This document shows positions 50,690-61,219 of a DNA stretch of 64,000 nucleotides, in pieces; position 1 is the first letter of the stretch, and every line of letters starts with the position of its first letter. This DNA is from Loripinus fragilis (lineage: Eukaryota > Mollusca > Bivalvia > Lucinida > Lucinidae), in the NCBI GenBank assembly GCA_964019695.1, contig OZ026517.1, positions 51,453,672 through 51,517,671 of the forward strand, read 5' to 3'. A program made the position numbers and the translations under genes. A model generated the notes under the pieces. It saw only the letters and a program-made list of their open reading frames with translations, was not told the origin of the DNA and did not search any database.

Positions 50690-51950
50690 ATTATATTCGA
50701 AACAATAATGTAGATAACCTATTCCAAGAAAAATAGTTTCTTAACAAAGCCTATTCAAGAGAAATGAGATATTCCTGGAATAGATTTTGTTAACATAACT
50801 TTTTTTTTGCTGGAATTGACAATGCTAACAAAATATTACAGCTTATGCTAACAAATATATTCCTAGAGAATATGTTATGGTGACAAATATTCCATGAATA
50901 GGTTATACTAACAAAAATATTCCATGAATAGGTTAGGCCAACAAAAATGTTCCATCAATAGGTTATGTTGACAAAAATATTCATAGTCTAAGAATAGATT
51001 ATATTGACAAAAATATTCCATGAATAGGTTATACTAACAAAAATATTCCATGAATATGTCAAGTTGACAAAAATATTCCATGAATAGGTTATGCTGATAA
51101 AAATATTCCATGAGGTTATGTTGACAAAAATTTTCAATCAATAGATTATGCTGACAATAATACTCCATAAATAGGTTATGTTGACAAAAATAGTCCTAGA
51201 ATAGGTTATGCTAACAAAAATATTCCAATAGATTATGTTGTATTACAATAGATTATGTTGACAAACATATTCCCAGAAAAGGTTATGCTTACAAAGCTTT
51301 CCATGAATAGGTAACATGTTGACATAAATATTCGATGAATATATAGGTTTATGTTGACAAACATATTCCAAAAATAGGTTACGTTGGCAAAATTAAGAAT
51401 TGAAATTCAGATTTCTAGCTTGCACTGGATGATGCAAAACATACAGCTTTTTAATTTCTGTGCCTTGGGCTTCTTAGAGGCATTAAAAGGCTTAAGTTTT
51501 GCATCATCCAGTGCAAGCTAAAAATCTGAATCTCAATGCTTATATTTTCATTTTATATTATCAATCAAATATACTATACAATCTTACACCCAAATCCGCA
51601 TGTTACGCTTATAAAATGGTTTACTCCTATTTGGAACAGCCAGCCAGTGAGTAAAACTCTTGTACACGTCATGGTGATATGTTAATTAGGTCACGAAATG
51701 CCGATAATGTTATTGGCTGACATTAACGTTAGTCCGCCCATAGGAGCCTGCCAAATCACATTATTTTTCACTGTTTTGCATCAAGAAATGCAAACAGCTG
51801 AAATGTTGGGTTTTATCTAGGGTAACTACAATGGAAATGGAAATATTATTCCATAGATAGGCTACAATGACAAAAATATTCCTAGATTGGTAATTTTGAA
51901 AAAAAATACACAAATAGGTTATGTTGACAAAAATACCCCCACAAGTATGT
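50690..51950. repeat. Minisatellite H, about 30-bp unit, interrupted
   Basis: Unit TTATGTTGACAAAAATATTCCATGAATAGG, about 22 copies to 51400, and four or five more from 51850 to 51950. The middle is occupied by a foldback (51405-51545) and about 300 bp of unrelated sequence. Confidence 0.8.
51405..51545. mobile_element. Foldback MITE inside minisatellite H
   Basis: ATTCAGATTTCTAGCTTGCACTGGATGATGCAAAAC on the left; GTTTTGCATCATCCAGTGCAAGCTAAAAATCTGAAT on the right; about 36-bp arms with one mismatch and a 50-bp loop. Target duplication not clear. Confidence 0.7.
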
Positions 51951-52131
51951 TTTGTTTGCTTGTTTATTTTTATAATTTACATTTTTCAGCCATGTTGGGA
52001 TGATTCCCTGTCATCCTGTGTTGAACCAGTACCTAGCAGCAGATAAAGTGTCTTGCTCAAGGACTCCGGTGAGTCTTGAACTATATAGCAACCCTTTGAT
52101 CCCCAGTTTAACGCTCTAACGCTCTTCTACG
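51951..52131 (-). mobile_element. V-SINE, worn, AGTATGT duplication
   Basis: AGTATGT at 51944-51950 and 52132-52138. TTTTCAGCCATGTTGGGATG, GTGTCTTGCTCAAGGACTCCGG, AACGCTCT remain; the head is eroded. Confidence 0.7.
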
Positions 52132-52138
52132 AGTATGT

Positions 52139-52562
52139 AAAGTCAACCTCAAAATCCTGAATAAAGGAGCAGTCCTGAAAACTTACACTCATGTTTTCAC
52201 TAATAGGCTAAACTATACCAAAATGGAGGCTTCCAGCGATTTACATAGGGCATTTTACGGCTCCTGTCCAACCCAGACAGGGATTCATGAAAATGAATTA
52301 AATGGGATTATGTCCAAGACCTGGAAAAAGACCTATCCATTCTGAGGCTTACTCTGTTTCATAATCTAGCCATTTTCTGTCATTTAACGCTGCCATTTTG
52401 GCAAGCAATGTGATTTATTCGGCCTCCTGAGGGCCTGAGATTAAATGGCAAGCCAGAAAAGCTGTCTCGTTGTTAACTTAAAGTACGAAATATAAAGGTC
52501 ATCAGACATTTTCAAAAATATATATTTCTGTTTGTCCAGAATATGACTCAATAGACGTTTAT
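52139..52562. other. Possibly single-copy, balanced-composition stretch
   Basis: 52200-52480 has no family words and is less AT-rich (GACAGGGATTCATGAAAATGAATTAAATGGG, GCCATTTTGGCAAGCAATGTG, GGCCTCCTGAGGGCC). No frame. Could be a regulatory or conserved non-coding stretch; inference from appearance only. Confidence 0.3.
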
Positions 52563-52696
52563 AATTCTTTGCCTGCTAGTCTCATCAGATGGTAACCTTT
52601 GCAAATAGTTTGGACACAGGTCAGGCCTCACAAAATGTCAGGCCTGACCTGGAGCCAAACTGTTTGATACTCTGATGGTACTTCGGAAAGACACAC
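52563..52696 (-). mobile_element. C-family MITE, half with intact core
   Basis: TTCTTTGCCTGCTAGTCTC, core ACAGGTCAGGCCTCACAAAATGTCAGGCCTGACCTG, then GCCAAACTGTTTGATACTCTGATGG. A further core variant. Confidence 0.65.
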
Positions 52697-52767
52697 AATC
52701 TAGACCTGATAATCGTATATGGCTACCAAATTTTCTGATTATGATTGTATGGCTTGAAATAATCTTT

Positions 52768-52868
52768 GTATACGGTTCTTTTGAGTATCCAAAAACATAT
52801 GTTTAAACTGATGAATAAGAAAAATTACAATTTTACGCCAAATATTTTGTTTGTCTTGACCTGTGAAT
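52768..52868 (+). mobile_element. Q-family right half
   Basis: ACGGTTCTTTTGAGTATCCAAAAACATATG, TTTGTTTGTCTTGACCTGTG. The left half is missing. Confidence 0.65.
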
Positions 52869-52951
52869 GATACCAAAAATGGAATACCATTAGAAATTTG
52901 GACATGTGACCCCCTTAAAACAAAAAATTGATTATCCCATATAAATTTTAT

Positions 52952-53190
52952 CAGTGGCAGATCCAGAGGGGTTTGTGGGGTTCACTTGAACCCCCCTCCC
53001 CCCCCCCCCCCATTTATAAATATCCTATGAAAATGAAATAATTTGGTCGTCTCAGTGAGACCAAATTATTTCATTTTATGGGATATTTAATAAACATGAG
53101 ATAAAATCAGTAAAGCCACCCCCCCCCCCCTACCACACACACATCTTTATACATATGAACCCCCTTTCCAGAAATCCTGGATCGGCCCCT
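52952..53190. mobile_element. S-family foldback MITE, GGTCTC-type centre
   Basis: AGTGGCAGATCCAGAGGGG and CCTGGATCGGCCCCT ends. Centre GAAATAATTTGGTCGTCTCAGTGAGACCAAATTATTTC. Two C runs (about 52983-53010 and 53118-53131). Confidence 0.75.
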
Positions 53191-53706
53191 ATTTATTGTA
53201 TCATTTTGTTTAGGAAAATCCATCAGAATGAAAAGGGTTAACCTACATGGGATAAGTACCATTATTACTCAGGTTGGCCCAATTTCGCTAATAACAATCA
53301 CAGGTTTGGATCGTTAGACAATTGATTTGTAAATACTGCCTGATTGTTATGCAATATGACTTTCTCTGGCAGCTGTCTCAGCTCGAATAATAAATGCAGA
53401 CAGCAAGACTTTTTCAAAAAAAAAAATCCTTGCTCTTATGAGAAAAAAGACCTCATTTCATGGGGGAGTGGGTAAAAACTCCTTTGGTACCCACCCACAG
53501 AAATCACATGGCTGCATGATCAGCATACAATTCAGTAGGAGGCAAAATTTGAATCTTAGAGCCCAGGCCACAAACAAAATATAATTCTTAGTTATTTAAT
53601 TGTATAAAATCAAATACAGACTGTTTTGGGCAAGAAAACTAACAGAGATTTAATCCACCTCATGAGACAATCATATACATGGGTAAAGTCATATCTTAAA
53701 ATTATT
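53191..53706. other. No feature recognised
   Basis: AT-rich; no repeat partner seen. Confidence 0.3.
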
Positions 53707-53945
53707 GGGCCTCGACGCGACAAAACCTGTCTTCGGGGTTTCCGACAAAGCGACTCAAACCAGTCTCCTCTACTACAGAAACTAGCTAGAAAAATGAAAT
53801 TTCGCTTGTAGCAAGTTTAGATATGATACTTTCCAAAAAGCATATAACAAAGGTGCTGATCAGAATGCGCGGATGCGCAGGTTGGTCTGCCCCTTTGTTG
53901 TTCGCACACCCGGGCCGAAGATAAGTCTTTCTCGCGTCGAGGCCC
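53707..53945 (-). mobile_element. A-family foldback MITE, complete
   Basis: GGGCCTCGACGCGACAAAACC and TCTTTCTCGCGTCGAGGCCC ends, the best-kept A termini here. GTGCTGATCAGAATGCGCGGATGCGCAGGTTGGTCTGC inside. Flanks (TATT, AAAT) do not form a duplication. Confidence 0.8.
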
Positions 53946-54636
53946 AAATTTAAGAAGGTAAGAAGACTAGTTTTTGGTTAGAGCCTTCAATTATTTCAAT
54001 ACTTTAAGTGATGCCACCAGTGAAGGCTCTTGCCAGAGTGCGCAGATGAGCTAAGGCTGGTCTGAGCCTTCCCTGCTCCCCAATGTCACAAGTACCAAAA
54101 TCTCACACAATGGTATGGGGCATGACTATGTGTATGCCAGAATGCATGTGGATACAACTCAGGCGCCACTGCAAGACTTAGTATAAGGTATTTAGCTACT
54201 TGATTTGAATTTTGGAAGAAAAAATGCAACTAATATAGTCTTTAATTGAGTGTCTTGAGAGCCAAATTTAGCTCTGTGAAATGCTCTACAACAAAATTCA
54301 GCCATGGGGCTTTGCCCCCTTAACCCCCACTGGGGGCATACCCCCAAACCCCCTCTAGAGTGTGTATTCTATCAAATACTTCAGGTACGCACGCCCCTTA
54401 GGCTGGCTCATTTTCTTTATTAGCACCTAATCGCATCTATCAAATTTTACTGTATGAAGTAGCAGTGTTGTGTCAGATCACTTCCTAACTGAGAATCATT
54501 GACATTTTTTCTGTTCTGACATAGCCAAGGACATTATATCTTGACTGTAAGTGGGGCAACTGTGAAAGCTGTTTATTCCATTGATAGAGTTAACCTCGAG
54601 TCCATGGCCATGTCCCTGGCAAAATAGTTCTTGTAA
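53946..54636. other. Mostly unassigned, with a B-like relic
   Basis: GTGAAGGCTCTTGCCAGAGTGCGCAGATGAGCTAAGGCTGGTCTGAGCC (54022-54080) is a worn hairpin core. CCCCTTAACCCCCACTGGGGGCATACCCCC at 54316 is a local C/G-rich inverted patch. Confidence 0.4.
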
Positions 54637-54823
54637 CAGGTCTTTCAATAAGAGTGCATAACTAAAGATTAAATTATTTCTCTACCAAATCATATGTTGT
54701 GGGTACTCAAAAGAACCGTCTCTATGAGACGGTTCTTTTGAGCACCCAAAACAAATGTTTAAACTGATCGATAAGAAAATATTCACAATTTTTCGCTCAA
54801 TTTTTTGTTTATCTAGACCTATA
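54637..54823 (+). mobile_element. Q-family foldback MITE
   Basis: CAGGTCTTTCAATAAGAGTGCATAAC, centre AAGAACCGTCTCTATGAGACGGTTCTT, TTTATCTAGACCTAT. Confidence 0.8.
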
Positions 54824-55074
54824 CGTAAGTTATCAAGATGTGATTGGAGTGGACATACCATCTCCTGGGATCAGACAAGCCTTGATGATACTCCAATAGA
54901 GAAAGCTTAGAAATCAGATAACACTTTGATCATGTGATGGCCAAAACCAAATTACTCAGGCAGGAAAAGCATGTGCAAAATAAATAGTTCCAGGGCATAC
55001 TGCTGCTAGAGGAGCAGTCTGATCAGTAAGTATTTCTTTGCTTTCATCAGCAAAAAGTCAAAGTTCATAGATAA

Positions 55075-55143
55075 CTCTTTCCTCAATGTTAGTGGCGGCT
55101 TTGTCATCAGTTGATAACCCTTGCAAACAGTTTGGACCCAGAA
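55075..55143 (-). mobile_element. C-family MITE, terminal third
   Basis: TAACTCTTTCCTCAATGTTAGTGGCGGC, TAACCCTTGCAAACAGTTTGGACCCAGA, then broken off at the tRNA-SINE. Confidence 0.6.
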
Positions 55144-55376
55144 GCAACATGCATGTACCCTGCAGCTAGGCCAGCTGGGTTTATTGTTATGTGGTTTTAT
55201 GTCCGGAAGCATCCGAAAGCTCAACCGGCAGAGATTCTGGCTTAAAACGTCTCAGAAGACTTGGACATGGCTTAAAGTCTCATCTGACAGACTGGTGGAG
55301 TCGGGGATCGAACACGGGACCACTGGGTACAAGAAGAGTGACTTATCCACTACATCAATTCAGCTCCTAGGTGCAT
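55144..55376 (-). mobile_element. Second tRNA-derived SINE type
   Basis: On the minus strand, head GGAGCTGAATTGATGTAGTGG (A box), then GTCACTC and GTGTTCGATCCCCGACTCC (B box). The body (CAGACGAGACTTTAAGCC-type, CCGGTTGAGCTTTCGG) has no V-domain word. It lies within a C MITE; the far part of that MITE is missing. Confidence 0.55.
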
Positions 55377-55506
55377 AATGATAAACTTTAAAATGGGGGT
55401 GGGGATCATAAAACAAAAAACTTCTTTATCCAAAGTATTAATAAGAAACAATTCACTTGGGCATACATACTTCCAGTAGCAGCACATTTGTTGAAGACAA
55501 CTTAAT

Positions 55507-55610
55507 GACTGGAGCATTCTGCAATACTTTTGACCTGCATTAAGCGATAATTGGTCAAGAAAACCAATTTTTGGTCTTTTTTAAAGTGGCTGTTTTACAC
55601 AGGTTTTACT
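55507..55610 (-). mobile_element. R-family mariner-type MITE, half
   Basis: GGAGCATTCTGCAATACTTTTGACCTGCATTAAGCGATAATTGG, TTTTACACAGGTTTTACTG. It breaks exactly at the hairpin axis. Confidence 0.7.
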
Positions 55611-55687
55611 GTATATTTCATCCTGTCAGTTTGTTTTCTTTCAACTTCATATCTGGAAATATATTTTCAATATCATCTAGTAATTAA

Positions 55688-55870
55688 CTCATTGAATGCT
55701 GGGTAATTTTGCATTCGTTATCTTCTTTTTTACCTAAAAATCATTGTTTTTTAATATTCTTTCAGGAATACCATCAGAATGTCAAACAGTTTAGCTCCAG
55801 ATAAGGTTTGATGTTTGCCGGCCCTGATCTGGGTCCAAAATATTTGTAAAGGTTTTCAGCAGAGGGCACT
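55688..55870 (+). mobile_element. C-family MITE, right end worn
   Basis: TTAA at 55684-55687. CTCATTGAATGCTGGGTAATTTTGCA, GATGTTTGCCGGCCCTGATCTGGGTCCA, GGTTTTCAGCAGAGGGC. Confidence 0.6.
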
Positions 55871-56107
55871 AGTCTTGCTCAATACTTTATTTAGAGAGGA
55901 ATAAGCATAAAATTTAAAAGTATGGGGTCCAGCCAAAAATAAAGTCCATTTTGATATTGACAATAACAGCACAAAATTGCAATCAGACAAATCACAAAGA
56001 AATCTTGTCTAAGATGGATCCTGAATTTTGCAGAGTTTCACAAAACTAATTTACATACCTCCTATAATTTTTGGAACGGAATTCCCAAGTCTTAAAGGTA
56101 GAAAAAT

Positions 56108-56222
56108 ACGATATGAGCCAGCACACATGATTTTGGTACTAATCGCATCCACAAGCAGCAAAGGCTCAGACTAGCCTACCCATATGTGCAGTCTCACCAG
56201 AGCCTTTGATTCTCGCATACAC
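56108..56222 (+). mobile_element. B-like hairpin fragment
   Basis: AGCAAAGGCTCAGACTAGCCTACCCATATGTGCAGTCTCACCAGAGCCTTTG with TGAGCCAGCACACATGATTTTGG upstream; the remainder of B is absent. Confidence 0.5.
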
Positions 56223-56282
56223 AAAGTAAAGAAGTAGAGGAAGAGTTCAGACTTCTAGCCAAAGATCAGCAGGGTCATTTAA

Positions 56283-56500
56283 CTCTTTCCTTGCTAGCAG
56301 CAGCTTTTATCATCTGACGATAACCATTGCAAACAGCTTGGATCCAGATCAGGACCAACAGAATCTCGGTCCTGATCTGGATCCAAACCGTTTGACACTC
56401 TGATAGTGTTCCTGAAAGAATTTTTTGAAAAAGTTAATTTTGAAAAAAAATCTGTAGACGGCAACAAAAGCATGAAAAATTACCCATCATGGAAAGAGAC
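56283..56500 (-). mobile_element. C-family foldback MITE
   Basis: TTAA at 56279-56282. CTCTTTCCTTGCTAGCAGC start, ATTACCCATCATGGAAAGAG end; core CAGATCAGGACCAACAGAATCTCGGTCCTGATCTG. The right TTAA is lost. Confidence 0.75.
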
Positions 56501-56553
56501 AGATATTATTTCTTGGCCACTTAGGGCCATTTTAATACCAATAAAGTTTCTCT

Positions 56554-56684
56554 TGTTGGTCCTGATCTGGATCCAAACTGTTTGACACTCTGAGTGTTCC
56601 TGAAAGAATTTTCTGAAAAAGTTAATTTTGAAAAAAGTTGGCAGACGACAACAAAAGCATGAAAAATTACCCAGCATGCAAAGT
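56554..56684 (-). mobile_element. C-family MITE, half, adjacent to the previous copy
   Basis: GTTGGTCCTGATCTGGATCCAAACTGTTTGACACTCTGAGTGTTCC to ATTACCCAGCATGCAAAG. The 50-bp linker to the previous copy repeats the flanks of the C copy at 48121. Confidence 0.65.
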
Positions 56685-57135
56685 TCTCATGTGCTAGCCC
56701 ATATATTTTCCTTTATTATCTTATCTACACATAGAATCTCTCAATCCGTCTTTCCTTATGCTTTCCCATATGACAACGGCCAGTCTAATACACAAATTCT
56801 GATGCTAAAATATTGTTTGAACAAGGGCATTGTTTCAATAATCATTTTCTCATACTTCATATTAAAAATAATACAATATTATACTTTAGCACACAGATCA
56901 ATGCGAAAACCCATCAGCGTTGCGGGGAAATCTCGTTAACGGAATCTATGAAAACATAACCAATATCATTATTGTGTTTTTATCGAGTCGCTTCTTTATG
57001 TGACAGGAAGCTATTTGATACAATCGGATGTCACAATATGTTCCAGCACGGTGTTCAACTTTTGATTAAAACAAATGACAAAATATTTGTCTGCTCATAG
57101 CACTAGATAAATAGCATTTTGCAACCCCAAAATAA
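56685..57135. other. No feature recognised
   Basis: AT-rich; no repeat partner seen. Confidence 0.3.
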
Positions 57136-57137
57136 TA

Positions 57138-57413
57138 CAGTCGAATCTTGTAAATTTGAAGTCCCCGGGACTAGATGTTTTATTTCGAATTATCAGTAAT
57201 TCGAATTATAGAGAGGTAGACATGAAAATATATAACCCCCATAATGATTATTATCAGGTTGTTTTTTTTAAACCTAAGTAACTTAAAAAATTGGGCAAGT
57301 AAAAGAAACATCTACACCCAAAACATATGTTATAAAAGACGGTTATTAAAATAGTTCACTAATAGGTCCTATTCTCTGAATCCAGAGTGTTCCAAATTTT
57401 CGTGGTTTTACTG
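57138..57413. mobile_element. Mariner-type MITE, 276 bp, TA duplication
   Basis: TA at 57136-57137 and 57414-57415. CAGTCGAATCTTGTAAATTTGAA and TTCCAAATTTTCGTGGTTTTACTG ends. GGGACTAGATGTTTTATTTCGAATTATCAGTAATTCGAATTAT inside. Distinct from R. Confidence 0.6.
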
Positions 57414-57424
57414 TATAATCCTCT

Positions 57425-57581
57425 AACAGCGCAGTGACTGTCCCTTTATAACACACCTGATTAACATGGACTGAAGGTCATTTTTCTATAGTTTTTTTTT
57501 GTGAAATTGTCCCTTTATAACATAATTTGCTTAAAACACAGACCCCAAATGTAGCCTTTATAATAAAGGGACTGCACTGTA
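57425..57581. mobile_element. Mariner-type MITE, about 157 bp
   Basis: ACAGCGCAGTGACTGTCCCTTTATAA and TTATAATAAAGGGACTGCACTGTA ends; TGTCCCTTTATAACA recurs inside at 57509. One copy here. Confidence 0.6.
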
Positions 57582-57830
57582 CTTTTTAAAAAAACAAAAA
57601 CATTTCAGTCGATAGTATGGTGGTGCCACATCAACAAAATTTTCTTGATTTGATCAAACTCAATCTATAGGTCAGCAGAAACAGTAATTTTCTACTTTCA
57701 ATAATCCTGGGATGAAGGGTTTGTAACCCCGAATGTGTAGATTTGTATTAATAGAGCCCATGATCATTAGTTGTTGCCCCTTTAGTTTTGTTATTTTCCC
57801 AATTTCTCACTTGAATTATTTCAGGATATA

Positions 57831-57970
57831 CTAGAAACGTGTTAGTGTGACACAGATGCCCCCATACGTGGCCATTGTATGAGAGAAAAAGTCTTTGTTC
57901 AGGATGGGACATAAGGACAAGGGTGACGCTATATGCCTCACCCCACATTGAAAATGGCGGGGGCATAATG
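57831..57970 (+). mobile_element. P-type element, internally deleted
   Basis: TAGAAACGTGTTAGTGTGACACAGATGCCCCC start and AATGGCGGGGGCATAATG end match the two ends of 60001-60930; the tandem core is absent. Confidence 0.6.
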
Positions 57971-58347
57971 ATGACAAATTTTTATTAAACATTAAATCAC
58001 ATTAACTGTTTTGTTGGATTAAAAATCGGAGTGACCAACATGAATTCATACAGCCAATGAAGCAAGCAAGAAGGTTGTTTGGCATGTGTGAACCAGGCAT
58101 GGGCTCAATGACAACAAACTTCATCCTTCTTCCTCACTTTGGAATTTTATAAAAATTACAGATGATTCAGATTAAACAGCAAGTCTTTATTAGGTCCTAA
58201 AATGAAACAATTGTTTTGTCAAAATGTCGTCGCTGCAAATAGTTGGTCGTTAATATCGAGGTTTAAAATCATGCACCTTGTAAAACACAATTTTGCAATT
58301 AAACGTTTTAGTGTCTTTCTCAATTCATTGGCGTAAATTATGTTTCT
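57971..58347. other. No feature recognised
   Basis: AT-rich, possibly single-copy; nothing seen. Confidence 0.3.
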
Positions 58348-58358
58348 GAAATAATGAT

Positions 58359-58552
58359 CATGCTTCTAGATAAGAGTGCATAATTAAAAATCAATTTTCT
58401 TATTTCTCAACCGAAACATATGTTGTGGATACTCAAAAAAAACGTCTCTATGAGATGGTTCTTTTGAGCACCCAAAACAAATGTTAAAACTGATGGATAA
58501 GAAAATAATCACAATTTTACGCCTCAAATTTTTTTGTTTAACTGGACCTATG
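58359..58552 (+). mobile_element. Q-family foldback MITE, GAAATAATGA duplication
   Basis: GAAATAATGA at 58348-58357 and 58553-58562. CATGCTTCTAGATAAGAGTGC left, TTAACTGGACCTATG right; centre AAAACGTCTCTATGAGATGGTTCTT. Confidence 0.8.
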
Positions 58553-58562
58553 GAAATAATGA

Positions 58563-58853
58563 CGACAAGGACGTAAGCAATAATGTTCCCTGGAGGATTT
58601 CATGGAATTAGAAATCAGAAAGTTAATTTAATTTCAACATGATTTGCTCCATTAACGATGTTAGCAGAACATAATGTCAGCGCCTGATTGTCAAAGTGAT
58701 TTCATGTAGAATGCTGCATTATCATGTCTCTTCACAATAAAACATGGTTTTACCATTCAAAAACAAGAAGCGGTTGAATCAGAGTATGCTCCCCGAATTG
58801 CTCATTGTCACAGAAACAATAGTGGAAGGGGTTGGGCATACCCTATATATCAT
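58563..58853. other. Possibly single-copy sequence
   Basis: AGTTAATTTAATTTCAAC, CCATTAACGATG, GCGCCTGATTGTCAAAGTG; no repeats or frames. Confidence 0.3.
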
Positions 58854-59051
58854 CAGTCCTTAAGTTAAGAGTGTGTATCAAAAAATTATTTTTCTTATAT
58901 CTCAACCTCAACCAAAACATATGTTGTGGGTACTCAAAAGAACCATCTCAATGAGACGGTTCTTTTGAGCACCCAAAACATATGTTAAAATTGATGGGTA
59001 AGAAAAAATTTACAATTGTATGCTGAAAATTTTTATTTATCTAAACCTATG
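58854..59051 (+). mobile_element. Q-family foldback MITE
   Basis: CAGTCCTTAAGTTAAGAGTGTGTATC, centre AAGAACCATCTCAATGAGACGGTTCTT, TTTATCTAAACCTATG. It starts 302 bp after the end of the previous Q copy, in the same orientation. Confidence 0.8.
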
Positions 59052-59249
59052 ATTATCAAAATAACCAATAATAAAGATGGTTTAAGGGTGATGCTGAACA
59101 GTTTCTTAGATATCACCTTTTTATGAACCATCCCAGGTGGACGGTACCGATAGGTGTAAATGAATGTGTTTTATTATCAGGAACAATAATGTTAAGAGGT
59201 TGGGATCTTTACAGCTTCTGATATATAAAGCCTTTTACAAACTATAAGG

Positions 59250-59398
59250 GGTGGGGCAACATGTCGGGCCTGATCTGGATCCAAACTGTTTGACATTCTC
59301 ATGGTATTCCTGAAAAAAAAAAGAGTTAATTTTGGAAAAAAATCCAGTAAACAAAAAAAAGCAAGCAAAATTAGATCTACCCAGTTGGCAAAGAGTAA
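59250..59398 (-). mobile_element. C-family MITE, half
   Basis: ACATGTCGGGCCTGATCTGGATCCAAACTGTTTGACATTCTCATGG to CTACCCAGTTGGCAAAGAG; broken at the core. Confidence 0.65.
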
Positions 59399-59811
59399 AC
59401 GGGGATAGGTACTCGGCAAACAGAAATTTTATAATTTACTACATCATTTGTTTCTATAGAATTTTTTTTGGTATATATAACAGTCATTTGGGAAAGCTAC
59501 AGAGACTCCAATATATGTTTTCGTGAAGATAGTGGAAATAAACTAGGAGGGCAAATTGGCCATTAAAAGCGTGTTTTCTGAAGTTCCGGTGGAATTTAAA
59601 ATTGATTAATGAGAGGCTTGCATAATGCATGAGTGTAAGATTTAGCAATTAGGTTGCGGTTTTGTAGAATTTGCATAGTTGTTAAACGATTTTATTTGAC
59701 TGGCTCTTTTATATCCCAATGATTGTGTTTCTTAAATTAAAGAGGGGTTGTTTTCTTATTTTACACCAGAATTAGGATAGACTATATGTGCCACATTGGA
59801 AGGAAAAAGTA
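59399..59811. other. No feature recognised
   Basis: AT-rich; nothing seen. Confidence 0.3.
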
Positions 59812-59938
59812 AATGAGTATGATCAGGAAACACCACAATCACACACTGCAGAACATGCAACCCACGGCACTGTGAGGAAGTGTCAGCGAACACTACCACT
59901 CTCAAGACATCAGGAAGACAATTATTTTAAAGCAATCA
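59812..59938 (-). mobile_element. J-family repeat, minus strand
   Basis: AGTATGATCAGGAAACACCACAATCACA, GGCACTGTGAGGAAG, CTCTCAAGACATCAGGAAGACAATTA: the inverse of 44887-45015. Confidence 0.5.
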
Positions 59939-60000
59939 GCTCTCTATTCCCCATCAAAATGATTCCAAATATAGAAAGTACACTGAGTACTACATAACAA

Positions 60001-60930
60001 AACTAGAAATGTGTCCACAGGACACGGATGCCCCCGCTATTGCCAAATTTGCATAAATAAGGAATTGTCATTAACAAAGGGCAATAACTCCTGAAGGCAT
60101 GATGCCATATGGGCCATTCTGAAATTTGAAGACATTATGGTACTTAATAATGTGACCAAGTTTCATAGAATTATAATCAAAACAATTCATCTTAGAGAGC
60201 AGACGTCGTTTAAACCGACAATTTCTCATAAACTAAGGGCAATAACTCCTTAAAGCGTGGTGCCATATAGACCATTATCAAACTTGAAGAAGACATCTTG
60301 GTACTAAACAATGTGACCAAGTTTCATAAAATTCTGATCAAAACTATTCACCTTAGTGTGGACATCATTTAAAACGGTGAATTTTAATAAACATAGGGCC
60401 ATAACTGCTGAAAGCATGGTGCGATATGGACCATTAACGAACTTGAAGAAGACATCATGGTACTAAACAATGTGACCAAGTTTCATAAAATTCTGATCAA
60501 ACATATTCGACTTAGAGAGCGGACATCGTTTCAAATGGTGAATTTTCATAAGCAAGGGCCATAACTACTGAAAGCATGGTGTGATATGGACCATTATCGA
60601 ACTTGAAGAAGACATCATGGTACTAAACAATGTGACCAAGTTTCATAAAATTCTGATCAAAGCTATTTGACTTAGAGAGCGGACGTCATTTCAAATGGTG
60701 AATTTTCATAAACAAAGGGCCATAACTACTGATACAATGGTGCGATATGGACCATTATCAAACATGACGAAGACATCATGGTACTAAACAATGTTACCAA
60801 GTTTCATAGAATTCTGATCAAAAGTATTCGACTTAGAGAGCGGACGTCGTTTGGACAGACGTACGTACGTACATATGGACAGGGGTAACACTTAATGCCC
60901 CGGCCATTGTCATGGCGGGGGCATAACAAG
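60001..60930 (+). mobile_element. P-type tandem-core element, about five or six units
   Basis: Start AACTAGAAATGTGTCCACAGGACACGGATGCCCCC. Units of about 160 bp: GGGCCATAACTACTGAAAGCATGGTG, GATATGGACCATTATC, AACTTGAAGAAGACATCATGGTACTAAACAATGTGACCAAGTTTCATA, GACTTAGAGAGCGGACGTCGTTT. End GACGTACGTACGTACATATGGACAGG and a hairpin ATGCCCCGGCCATTG / CATGGCGGGGGCAT. Confidence 0.75.
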
Positions 60931-60949
60931 GACCAAATACAGAACCCCT

Positions 60950-61219
60950 GAAAACCTGGTTTTGTTTTAGATCAGACAGTGCACCAAAAAAGATTTTTTC
61001 CCACTATTAGTCTATGGGAGCTTTATAAGGCCATTGCAATCAGAGTTCCAACCCAATAACACCAAAATCCTTATGCAGCCTTTCCCTCTACCTTGTGATG
61101 TTGTACATGAAATTTGATCACAATCTTTGAAAATGTGAACGGACCACGATGACAACCAAAGGACATCAAACCATTGCCATGGTATTACCTCACTTGAGCC
61201 TTTGGTTCAGGTGAGCTAA
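60950..61219 (+). mobile_element. Helitron-like element, type E3
   Basis: TTTTTTCCCACTATTAGTCTATGGGAGC, AGAGTTCCAACCCAATAACACCAAAATCCTTATGCAGCCTTTCCC, GTACATGAAATTTGATCACA, then ACCTCACTTGAGCCTTTGGTTCAGGTGAGCTAA (61187-61219). Same order as 61840-62171. Confidence 0.65.
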
